Shown here piece after piece: positions 1 to 10,500 of a DNA stretch of 52,902 nucleotides. The notes beneath the pieces were generated by a model. That model had not been told where the DNA came from and searched no databases. It saw only the letters and a program-made list of their open reading frames with translations. Location: the NCBI GenBank assembly GCA_017554445.1, contig JAFZIJ010000185.1, positions 1 to 52,902 of the forward strand, written 5' to 3'. The DNA comes from Victivallales bacterium (lineage in GTDB: Bacteria > Verrucomicrobiota > Lentisphaeria > Oligosphaerales > Oligosphaeraceae). Made by a program: the position numbers and the translations under genes. How positions within the stretch are numbered: the first letter of the stretch is position 1; every line of letters starts with the position of its first letter.

Positions 1-1152
1 GACGATGACGACAACAAGTACTTCGTCAATGCCGCGACGTTGTTCTCCAACATGGGTGTCACGTTCCCGCTCGGCGCCCGCGCCCTGTACTACTCCAAGG
101 CCGGCAAGCTGGTCGTCAACAACACGCCTGAAAATCATCTGAAGATCGAAAAGATTTTGAATGAATTGAACTTCACGCCGACGCAGGTCTCCATCGAGGC
201 CAAGTTCGTTGAAATCGAACAAACCAATCTGGATACCCTCGGCTTCCGCTGGAGCCTCAAGGCCGGTGGCGCTGGTCTCAATGTCAATCCATTGTCTCTG
301 ACGGATCCGTCTGACTCTACGAAGCGTGATGGCAAGCACAACCTCGGTATCGGCGGCTCCGCCGGTTCCCAGTTCCAGCTGGGCATCGCAAAGGAAACGG
401 AAAACTTCACGCAAGGTCTCCGTCTTGCGACTGATGTCTTCGGTTCCGCTGTCAACGATGAAATGTTCTCGGTCTATTCCATCCTCGGCAACTATGCCTT
501 CCAGACGACGTTGTATGCCATCCAGCAGGAAAAGCACAGTGACGTGCTGAGCGCCCCGAAGGTCACGACCATCAGCGGCCAGACCGCCCAGATCAAGGTC
601 GTCACTGTCCGTTACTTCCCTGAAAGCTGGACCGAGCCGGAATATGATACAGACGGCGACAACGGCGCTGTCAGCTATACGCCCGCAACGCCTGAATTCG
701 GCGACTCGCAGGATATCGGTGTCATCCTCGACGTGACGCCCACTGTCTCCCCCGACGGTTACTCCATCGATGTCGAACTCGAACCTCAGGTCATCGAATT
801 CCTTGGCTATGATACCTCCTTCAACACAACCATGATTCTCGAAGGCCGCGAAATCGAAACAAAGGTCGGTATGATGCCTATCTTGACGAACCGCCGTGCC
901 AAGACGAAGCTGGTCATCTGGGATGGTGAGACCATCGTCCTCGGTGGTATGATTCAGGAAAAACTGACGAAGTATGAAGACAAGGTTCCGTTCCTGGGCA
1001 GCCTGCCTGTTCTCGGCCACCTCTTCAGCATGAAGGGTGAAGAAAGCGTCAAGACGAACCTCCTTATGTTCGTGAACGCCCGCTTGGTCACGCCCGCCGG
1101 TTTGCCGATCCGTGCCAACGACCTCCGCGGTCTGCCGGACTTCAGACACTAA
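1..1152 (+). CDS. Secretin (type IV pilus / type II secretion outer-membrane channel), 3' part of gene
   Basis: The reading frame is open from the first base and ends with TAA at 1150-1152, so this is the C-terminal 383 residues of a protein whose start lies outside the window. It shows a short ring-domain tail (VSIEAKFVEIEQTN, the usual junction into the secretin domain) and then the secretin beta-barrel signatures: LSAPKVTTISGQTAQI, an inner-gate stretch with DIGVILDVTPTVSPDG, and the highly typical GETIVLGGMIQE followed by KVPFLGSLPVLGHLF. Such proteins form the multimeric outer-membrane pore of type IV pili or type II secretion systems. The ending (TNLLMFVNARLVTPAG) resembles secretins I associate with Verrucomicrobia-type pili, but pilus and T2SS roles cannot be separated without the upstream genes. 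A strong terminator follows, so it is transcribed apart from the giant gene downstream. The family call is secure; the subtype is open. Confidence 0.9.
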   Translation, partial: DDDDNKYFVNAATLFSNMGVTFPLGARALYYSKAGKLVVNNTPENHLKIEKILNELNFTPTQVSIEAKFVEIEQTNLDTLGFRWSLKAGGAGLNVNPLSLTDPSDSTKRDGKHNLGIGGSAGSQFQLGIAKETENFTQGLRLATDVFGSAVNDEMFSVYSILGNYAFQTTLYAIQQEKHSDVLSAPKVTTISGQTAQIKVVTVRYFPESWTEPEYDTDGDNGAVSYTPATPEFGDSQDIGVILDVTPTVSPDGYSIDVELEPQVIEFLGYDTSFNTTMILEGREIETKVGMMPILTNRRAKTKLVIWDGETIVLGGMIQEKLTKYEDKVPFLGSLPVLGHLFSMKGEESVKTNLLMFVNARLVTPAGLPIRANDLRGLPDFRH

Positions 1153-1174
1153 TACAAACATAGTAGTATAACTA

Positions 1175-1206
1175 AAAGCCCTGCGGTTTAAACTGCAGGG
1201 CTTTTT
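1175..1206 (+). terminator. Intrinsic terminator after the secretin gene
   Basis: A 10-bp perfect stem (AAAGCCCTGC at 1175-1184, GCAGGGCTTT at 1195-1204) is followed by a T run, 23 bp after the secretin stop codon. The loop contains the palindrome GTTTAAAC. Confidence 0.9.
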
Positions 1207-1255
1207 CATTTTTAGTTAGGCATAGTTTTTGCTTTTGTTTTTAAGACTCAGTATT

Positions 1256-1288
1256 CTTTAGCATCTTTAGCCGCTGAAGATGCTAAAG
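1256..1288. other. Perfect 12-bp inverted repeat (hairpin)
   Basis: CTTTAGCATCTT (1256-1267) pairs with AAGATGCTAAAG (1277-1288) across a nine-base loop. Only a TTT follows, so it is not a convincing terminator. It directly abuts the TCTAGAG tandem array and lies about 180 bp before the sigma-54 promoter, so it could be a backup terminator, a protein-binding palindrome or part of a repeat element. Confidence 0.7.
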
Positions 1289-1290
1289 TT

Positions 1291-1326
1291 TCTAGAGCTT
1301 CTAGAGCTTCTAGAGTTCCTAGAGCC
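1291..1326. repeat. Four 9-bp tandem repeats built on TCTAGAG
   Basis: The units are TCTAGAGCT, TCTAGAGCT, TCTAGAGTT and CCTAGAGCC. The CTAG tetranucleotide appears in every unit although it is rare in the rest of the window. Related arrays lie in the next two intergenic regions (20835-20866 and 32315-32357). Confidence 0.9.
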
Positions 1327-1466
1327 GCTTGATGATTTTTTTTAACAAAAAATTCAGTTTTTACTTGATTATCGTGGTTTCATGGCGTATAGTGATTGTA
1401 AGTCTCAATATAGTGATGAATAGTGTTGGTAAAAGGAGTTTTTTATGCTGAAAAGGCATTGAAAAC

Positions 1467-1483
1467 TGGCATGAAAATTGCTT
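1467..1483 (+). promoter_or_regulatory. Sigma-54 (-24/-12) promoter of giant gene 1
   Basis: TGGCATG-AAAA-TTGCTT matches the RpoN consensus, with the invariant GG at 1468-1469 and GC at 1480-1481 separated by exactly 10 bp. Transcription would begin near 1492, giving a leader of about 56 bases before the ATG at 1549. The near-identical promoter before giant gene 2 (21044-21060) makes chance unlikely. Sigma-54 promoters need an activator ATPase bound upstream; none is encoded in the window. Confidence 0.85.
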
Positions 1484-1548
1484 AAAATAAATATTTAATA
1501 ACATAGAAACAAACAACCCCCGATTCAAAAACGAAGAAAGGAAACAAC

Positions 1549-4500
1549 ATGTCAAACGCAACAAAAATGAAGTTTGATGGAACGAAGCACAGCCGAATCG
1601 GCTCTTGGCTTCTTGTCCTGTTGATGGTTGTCGCGACCGGCATCGTCCATGCCGCGCCTGTTGACAAAGAGCTGGCGACTAAATTCGCCGAAAACTGGCT
1701 TAAAGCCGCTGGCAATGCCTTGAATACAGAGGTCGGCGCGGCGGAGGTCGGCGACATTGAAGAATTCAAGAACGCGGATGGCAAGGTACTCGGTTACATT
1801 GTTTCATTGGAGCCGAAAGGCTTCATCGTCGTGTCCGCTGATGACCGTATCAATCCGGTTGTCATCGTTTCCAAGGAAGGGAAGTTTGACAGCAACCCGC
1901 AGAATCCCCTGTTCGCCTTGCTGTATGCGGATTTGACGAACCGCATGACTGCCGTTGAGAAGATCGCAGCGGATCAGACGCGTGGCGAACTTCCGGAAGG
2001 TATCCAGCAGAACAAGGCCACGTGGGCCCGTTTCACGACGGGCGGAACGCGTGCCGCTGGCGTTGGTGTCGTTTCCGAAGTCTGGGTTGGCTCGTTCGTT
2101 GAGTCCCGTTGGTCGCAGTCCGGCGGTATCTACAACTATTATACGCCGACTATTTATGACAAGAGCTATTCCTTTGACGAACCCGGCAACCAGAACAACG
2201 CACCTTGCGGTTGTGTTGCAACTGGTACAGCCCAGATTCTTCGCTACTTCCAGTGGCCGCAGAAACCCATTGGCGTAAAAACGGGTCGTTGTTCTATTGA
2301 GACGGACAATGGGACGCAATTTAGCGTTTCCATGAATCTCCGCGGTGGCGATGGCACGGGCGGTGCCTATGACTGGGACGCCATGACGCTTGTTCCCACG
2401 GGCGCAGAAAAGCTGGAGACCTACAAGCAGATCGGTGCATTGTGCTTTGACGCGGGTTTGGCTGTTGGAATGAGCTACAGCAGTTCCGCTTCTGGTTCCA
2501 ATTACAGTCCAAGGGCGATGAAAGACTTCTTCGGCTATGCCGATGCCGCACGTTCCTTGAACGCGAATGACGCGCGTGCCAATTTGGACGCACGCCGTCC
2601 CGTCGGTGTCTCCATCAGTAGCATTATTCCTGATTTGCTGGGCGGCGAAGGCCATGCCATTGTCTGTGACGGTTATGGCCGCTTGGACGGTCGCTGGTAT
2701 TACCACATGAATTACGGCTGGGCTGGTGCAGCCGATGCATGGTATAACTGCGAAGAAGTGTTTGCCACTACTTGGGCTCCATCCTTTGGTTTTGCTCTCG
2801 GTAACCTCTACCGTCAGAAACTGCAGGCTAACGATAATCTCGCTGGTCAGATCATTTCCGGTCGCGTGACGGACGCCAACGGCAATCCAGTCGCCGGCGT
2901 GAAAGTCAGCATCCGTAAAGCCGGTTCAGAAGACACGTGGCAGACCATGCTCGTCTGGAATGAACCGAAAGATCCGGAAGCGACGCCCATCTATCAGGAC
3001 TGGGATGAAAAAGGCAACAACAACGGAACGCAGGAAGCTGATGAAATCCCCGGCGCGGACAAGTTCCGCAATACGACGGATGCACGTGGTATCTGGGCTA
3101 TTGACAAAGTCGAAGCTGGAACGTATGAAATCGTCCTTGAAAAGGATGGTTTGAATTTCGCGGGAACCAAGACTGTGACGGTACCAAATAACCGTAACGT
3201 CTGGGCGAACGACTTCGTCGCCTCCCCGCTTGAAAATCTCGCTCTCCTCTCCTGGTGGAAAGAAGGCACGACAGCCTATCTGCAATTCAATCGCGCTGTC
3301 GGCAATGTTGATGTTGATTTGTCCAAGGCCACCATCGGCGGTACGTCGTTGGCGGCTGGCGAAGCCCAGGTGATCGCTTCCAGCGACATCATCGCCATCA
3401 CGGGCGTTTCCGCCTCCGGCAGCCTTTCTCTTGAGGCCGGTTTCCTGACCGTTGACGTCGATGGCTCCAACACCACCGACCAGACCGGCATGTACGATGT
3501 GAAGCCTGTCGTTGTTCTGGACGCTGTTGACGGCGTTGCCGCCGGCAGTGCCGCCGCCGCTTCCAAGGTCACGAAGATCGCACTGAAAAAAGATGCCCTG
3601 ACGAAAGACAACCTCCTGTATTTCCAAGTGACCGGCAATGGTCTGACGGACGCCGATCTGAATTCTTTCAAGATCCGCAATATCACGACGGGCAAGGTCG
3701 GCACGCAGGTCCCGAATGTCAGCATCTACAGCTGGACGCCTTCCACGGGCGAACTCGTCGTCCGCGCCTATAACGGCGAAGCCTACATCGGCGTTGATTA
3801 TGTCCCCGAAACGGGCACCGCCTATCTCAGTTCCGAACTCTATACCTTCGACGACTGCGGCCCCGCCATCATTGCGGCTACGCTGTCCAAGGACAACAAG
3901 TATGTGACCGTGACATGGAACGAGCCAGTCTTCGGCTGGACAAAGAAAGTTCAGGCAACGGATCTGAATGTCATCCTCCACAACAATGGCGGCACCATCA
4001 CGAACGCACAGGTGGAAAGCGTTACACTGCTCGACGCAGATGCAGAAGGTTACGCGACGAAGATGAATGTTTTCATCAAATACAATCCATCTCTGGAAGT
4101 CCAGTACAATGCCGCCGCCGTCACCGCCTCCGGCAAACTGCCTTACACGGCTCTGAATGATGCCAATTGGACGGTTGACGACGATACCATCGCCGCCTAT
4201 CGCGTTCCCGCCGGCGTTGAGACCATCGAAGTCGTTCCGCGTGAAAACAAAGTGTTCGATGTTTTGAAGAACGCTTCCGCGACGAGTAACACGACTGGCG
4301 ATTTGATTCTTTTCGACAGCAAGAATCCGCGCCTTGTCAGTGCCATCATGTCCAATGACAACTACAGCATCCAGCTGACGTTCAACAAACGTATCTTCGG
4401 AAAATCTGGATTGGCTTCTCCGTTGCTGCAGGTCGCGGCCGTTCTTGGCGGTGCTGCGAATACCACGGATTTCCTGAACACGGGCAACTTTACCGCCGTC

Positions 4501-7500
4501 GTCAATTATAGTGGCGGCGCCAAGGAGACACTGGGACTCCACAACAATGGTATCTACTACACACTCGGCACGAATTACATCTACTTGGACTTCAACCACT
4601 ACAATGGTCCTGCCGCTGACAACCGCAAGAAACTCGATCCCGCTTACAATGCCGCAGCCATGGGCGGTCGGGTTCCGCAGTCCATCACGCTGACGCTGAA
4701 GAACATTGTGGATAAAGACGAGAATCCTCTGAAAGATACCACCATCACGATTCCGCTCTGGACCGCCTACAAGCCCGGCAAGACCTCCCTCCTGCCGCCA
4801 ATGTTCACGAACGCGAAAGATTCCTATACTTATATTGAGCAGCCGAACAATCAGGTCCTCGTTACGAAGGCTGGTACCAACAATCCGGACAACTATCTCT
4901 ACACGCCATACGGCAAAGGCCAGTCCGGTGTGGATCCTGCCAGCGATGGGCTGATTTACTATGGTATCTATTATCGTGACTTGGATGGTGACGGTCGTAT
5001 CGACGCCATCGATCTGAACTATCACAACCCGGACTATAACAATGGTAATAATCCCGCCCAGTTGTATGCCGGTGGTTCTGCCGCCTCCAACTTCCGCGTT
5101 TGGGTCCAGAACAACGATCCGGATGATATTGACGACGATGAGAAGTCTTTCTATCCTGCCGATTCAGAAGGTGTGAACTGGAACAGTTTCCCGCAAATTG
5201 CCAATTATCCGCTTGGTAATGGCACGGCTGACAACTCCATTTACAATTTCCGCAACAACTGGGGCGGTTACACGAATTTTGCCAAGAACTGGATCTGCCT
5301 GACACCGTCCAGTGTCGAAGTCGTTTCCCAGAACTTGATCAAATCCGGTAACAGCAACAATGAGCGTTATTCGACGTTGCGTCTGTACATTGACCAGACC
5401 AAAGTTCGCGCCCGCACTTATGGTACGCGCTATGTCATGGTTGCCTACACTTCGCCGCGTGATGTGACAAGCTATGGTGGCAATGGCAATGCTAATGGCA
5501 AATATAACAAGTACATGGTTGCCGGCGCGAAGGCCCCGACCAATGACACGTATGGCAGCAACTATGTGAGATACAACGACTCCGATGAAACGGCCGGTGT
5601 TTATTGGCGCCGTAACTACACGGGTGGTCGTTCCGATGCGAATGGCACAAACGGCTATATGGATAACTACCACATCGCCGACGGTTTCGGTCCTGTTGTC
5701 GCATGGGACGGCGCGGCTCCTGTTCCTGTGTCCGCCATCGCATGGCGCGCAACGCCGTACGTGAAGAAGGGCGAATCCAACATGGATGGTTATGAATATC
5801 TGGACATCACCTTCACGGAACCCATCGCATACGCCGCTGACAAGGCCATGAGCAGCTGCGGTTACACGAACGATGCCAAGACCGGTGCCACGAGCGCCGA
5901 TGGTTATCTCCATGGTTGCTGGGGCGCGGAAGTCATCAGCGCCAATACGGTTCGTTTCAAAGTCAATGGTCTCAAGACGGACAAAACGTTCAGCTTCAAC
6001 GGCGCATTGTTCGGCATGACGCCTGGCTTCTTCGAATCCTACTCCGACGCGGGTACGCGCAATCCGCGCAGCCTAAGTTTCAGTGTCAATGCGGTCGGTG
6101 TCAAACCTGCTGATTCCCGTTACAAAGTGATTTCGCAAGGAACGGCTGTTGACATGTTTACAGTCGATGCTGCAAACGCATCGATCACAAGCTATAATTC
6201 GAGTTTCACGCAGTCCGTGAACCAGGTCGAACTGAAAGGCGTGGAGCAGGGCGGTGATTGGCGTTCCACGGCGGCCAACTGGTTGTACAATGGCACGAGC
6301 ATCGCGAATGTCGGTACATCCTATCGCCATCAGCCCGGCAACGTCACCACTACGATGACATATTCCATGCGCTCCAACAACTTGAGCAACAGCGTCGCTC
6401 CCGGCAGTTCCGTCTATGGTGTCATTTCCTCCTTGATTATCCGCAACAACACATTCGACGGCTATGTCAAAGGCGGTAATGCGGCGGTCCATTGCCCGGC
6501 GGCCCTGAATACTTTCTACGCTCCGGATCCGCTTGGACGATACATGGCGTTCGCAAGCGTCAACACGCCTGTCAAGTCCGCAATGTCCGGTCCTGTATAT
6601 AACATGGTGAAGGTCGGCGCTATCACGCAGACCAGCGGTACGAGCCGTATCGTGGCCGGCAAGACGATCTCCGTTCTCGGCATCGACGCGGCTGGCTCAT
6701 CCGCCCACAAGCTGACGGCCATCACCGTCCGCGCCATTGACACCAGCATGGGCCAGTTTGACCCGTCCATCGATCTCGAACCTCTCGCTGACGGTGCCAC
6801 CTCCGGTCTCCAGCTTTGTGACGCCAGTGGCAATGTCATCAAAGTCGCGAACAATGGTGATGAATGGTCCGAATGGAAAGTCAACGAAGCGGGTCAGCCC
6901 TACAAGGAAGTCACGCTCCGTCCGTTGACCCCCGTCACGTTGCCTACTGCCGGCGGCGACGCGAACTCCTATGACTTCCAGATCCGTGTCATCACCAGCG
7001 CGTCCTTCAACCTCGGCGACTCTTTCGTCATCGAGATTCCGGACGACGGCATTGCCTTCGGCAGTTACAAGACCGTTGACAACCGTCCCGCCACCTGGGG
7101 CACGCCGAATGGCGCACCGGGCTTCCCCTTCACCGATTATTACTATAAAGACAACAACAATGATGGCCGTTGGGCGGAAGGCGATTCCATCGCTTCCAAG
7201 GAAGACACCTATACAACGATTCCGCTGTACGATGGCGGCAAGCCCTATACCACGGATTCCAACAACCGTCCGTTCCTCTCCGAAAATGGCGTCAATGTCA
7301 AGAACCTCTACTACGCGAAGAAGAATTGGGCGACCAACCCCGAGTCCAGTCCGTTCTACTCCACTGGTAATGTTACCCCCTTTGATAAATATTCAAGCAT
7401 GATGGGCGGTATCAATTTCGTCGGCCCGAACAAAGATCTGAACTACAATGTCAGCTACGCTCCTGGCGATGATGTCTGGTATGATATCGGTGGCGAACCC

Positions 7501-10500
7501 GGCGTTTATGACGAAGGCATCGATATCCCGCTGTTTGGCAATGCCGACGCGTTCCCGCTCTCATGGCAGGTTGCCGAATGCGGCGCCAAGTCCGCCCAGT
7601 ACCGTGCGGCCGCCACGGCGACCGCCGGCTCCGCGAGCACCGGTTTCATCTCAGCTCCCAGTAACGGTCCTGTCGCGACGGTCGGTCTTGACATGCGCGA
7701 TGCCGGCCGCGGCTTCGGTCCGCGCTTCATCCTCGACGATTCCATCCTCGTCGAATCCATCAGCAAGAATGTCGCCGGCGGCGAATACACCATCGTTCTC
7801 AAGAATGGCAAGCTCATCTGGAACAATGGCGCAGAATTCGACATTCCGGCCGACAATGGCCGCGCCGTCATCGACGATGGCAACGGCACCTTCATCGTCG
7901 TCCGCAAACTGGCCGATGCGCCAGTTCCGACGGCCGATACGACTGTCAACTTCACGGTCAGCTCCGATGCCGAACTCGACATCCAGCAGCCGTCCACCAT
8001 CACGGGTGTCCGTATCACTGCTCTTGGCCGCGGCAACGTCGCCAACACGAAGGGCACGCTGAAACGCAACGGCACGAAGCTGTCCTGGAATGGCGGCGCT
8101 GAAGTCGATGTCGCCAACGGTGGCTTCTTCTTCCTCAACGGCGACAAGGAAGACTATCTGGTCGTCCAGGTCTCCCAGGTCGGTGGCGGTTCGTCTGACG
8201 AACTGGCCATCTACTCCGCTGACGGCCGTTCCATCACGCCGTTCCTGAACATCACCGGCCTCGAAATCATGACGGTTTCCGACATGGTCCCGCAGGGCTA
8301 CTACACCTTCAGCTATGACGGTGCCGGCTCCCTGAGTTGGGGCAATGGCGCGCCTGCCAAAGTGAATGTCGCCGAAGGCGAATTCGTCATTGTCGAAGGC
8401 AATGGCACGAATCTGGAACATGCCCAGAACTTCGTCGTCGTCCGCCGCACGAACGGCCCGTTGCCCGCGCAGGGATGCACGGACACGTTGTTCATCAACC
8501 AGTCGCAGTTGCTCCGCGTGGCGGTTACCGTCACGGGCGTGAACGGCTTCTCCATCACCCACCTCGCCGATCTGACGAATGACGAGAACAGCGGTGTCTC
8601 CCTCTGGTGGGACGCCAACGCCGACGGCACCTTCAACACGGGCGACAAGTTCGTCAAGTTGCTCGAAACGCCTGAGTTCTCCACGAACGGCGATGCCTAT
8701 TCGACGGTTCTGACGCCTGATCCGCAGTTCATAACCTCCTGGCTGTCCTGCTCCCAGAGCGTCAGCGACACCAGCTTCAACTTCTTCGTCTGCGTCAACA
8801 CCACCGAAGATATGTCCTACGGCGACTCCTTCAATGTCAGCGCCTCCTTCTATGAACCCACCGAGCCGAACTACACGACGGGTGGCAACTACTTCGCCAG
8901 TGCCAATTCCGGCAATATCGTTTGCACGAGCATCACGAACACCGTCTTCCGGAAACTGACGACGAAGGGCCAGACCATCGACGCCAACACGACGATCCGT
9001 CTCGCCGGTATCAACCACTTCTTCGGCACGGCTATCGGCGGCAAGCAAGTCTATATGACCGCCGTCACCGTCACCATCGTCGCTCCCGAAGGCTCCACCT
9101 TCCATCCGGACACCGCCTTCACGCCGATGGATGCCTCCAGCGCCGCCAACCGCGGCATCCAGCTCGTCGCCGCCAACGGCAACGTCATCCCGTGCGCCAT
9201 CGAATTGATCACCGACAATCCTGAAAAAGGACCTTGGACGTATGTCCTCCGTCCCGAAGCCAGCGCGGGCGACAGCCTTGTCCCGCAAGCTCAGGACGAT
9301 GTCGACGATCATATCATCGTCGTGAAACTGGCCAGCACGCTGCCGTACGGTGTCTCCTTCTATGCCCGCATGGAAACCGATGCCGTCGTCTATAACACGG
9401 GCAACGGCTCCGCCGCCGCCGCCATGGTCACCGATATCCTCGGCTCCACCATCAACAGCGATTACGCGGACCTGCTGGATTCCTCCATGGTCACGCCGAC
9501 CTCCGGCCTCGTTGTCAACAACATCGGTACCGGTGTCGCCAGCGCCTACCATGATATCAAGATCGGCTACAATGTCGGCACCAACACCTATAGCCTTACA
9601 TGGAATGGCAACACGGTCGGCATCGACGCCACGCAGCCCGGCACCTACATCCTTGGCAGTGGCACGAACAGCATCACCGTCACGTTCGATCCCGCCGCCT
9701 TCTTCATGGAAGACACGCTGGTCACCAGCGAAAGCGGCAGACCGGATGAAGATATCACGATCGGCACGAAGCTGACGAATCTTGCCGGACAGGGCCTTGC
9801 GTATTATGACGCCAATGCCAACGGCCAGTACGATCTGTATGAGCCGATCGCCTACAACGGCGAACTCATCTATGGCGATGGCGATGCCGCGCTTTGCGTT
9901 GTCGAATTCACCGCCGCCTCCGGCTTGTCCTTCTGGGACAAAGATGGTGACGGAACATACGCGAAGGGCGATTCCATCTTCCATGACACGGATAACGAGT
10001 ACACCCTCCCGTGGATGGCGTTGCTGGTTGACAGCGACAACTACATCACGGCTGGACAAGGCGGCGCCGCCGCCGGCGTCAGTGTCGGCACCGGCTTCGT
10101 CGATGCGGCATCCGTTTCGCCCGACTTCGGCAAACTCGCCAAGGGCATTTACCTCTATTATGTGGACATGGTCGCAGATGGACGCGGTTACGTCTATGGC
10201 GAAGATATCGTCATTGCCCGTACCGTCACGGCTAATGGAACCGCCACGGCGGCTGCCCTCCAGAAGAACGCATCGTTGGCCTATTACGATAAGGTCGTCT
10301 ATGATCCTGCTTTCGACACGGATGATTATGAGGAAATCGCTGCCGGCGATCTGAACTGCTTCCAGAAGATGGATTACGTGAAGTTCCGCCAAGGCGGTAA
10401 CGATTCTGCCGCCTTCGAGCAGGGCGACGCCATCTTCCTCTCCGTTGCAGACACCTTCGCGTCACCTGATTTCACGTGGACCATCCGCGTGAATAAGGAT

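Larger units (their letters stand above)
1153..1548. other. 396-bp intergenic region upstream of giant gene 1
   Basis: No gene is visible here. In order it holds the secretin terminator, an AT-rich spacer, a perfect 12-bp hairpin (1256-1288), a 9-bp tandem TCTAGAG repeat (1291-1326), an AT-rich stretch that could bind DNA-bending or activator proteins, a sigma-54 promoter (1467-1483), and a leader of about 55 bases with AAAGGA (1537-1542) as ribosome binding site seven bases before the ATG. Confidence 0.8.

Noticed and set aside
1291..1326. CRISPR array
   Set aside because: Units are 8-10 bp with no spacers and no cas genes nearby.
2926..5025. 699-codon minus-strand frame opposite giant gene 1
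   Set aside because: Same shadow effect. The plus strand has clear signal peptide, protease motifs and domains in continuous frame.
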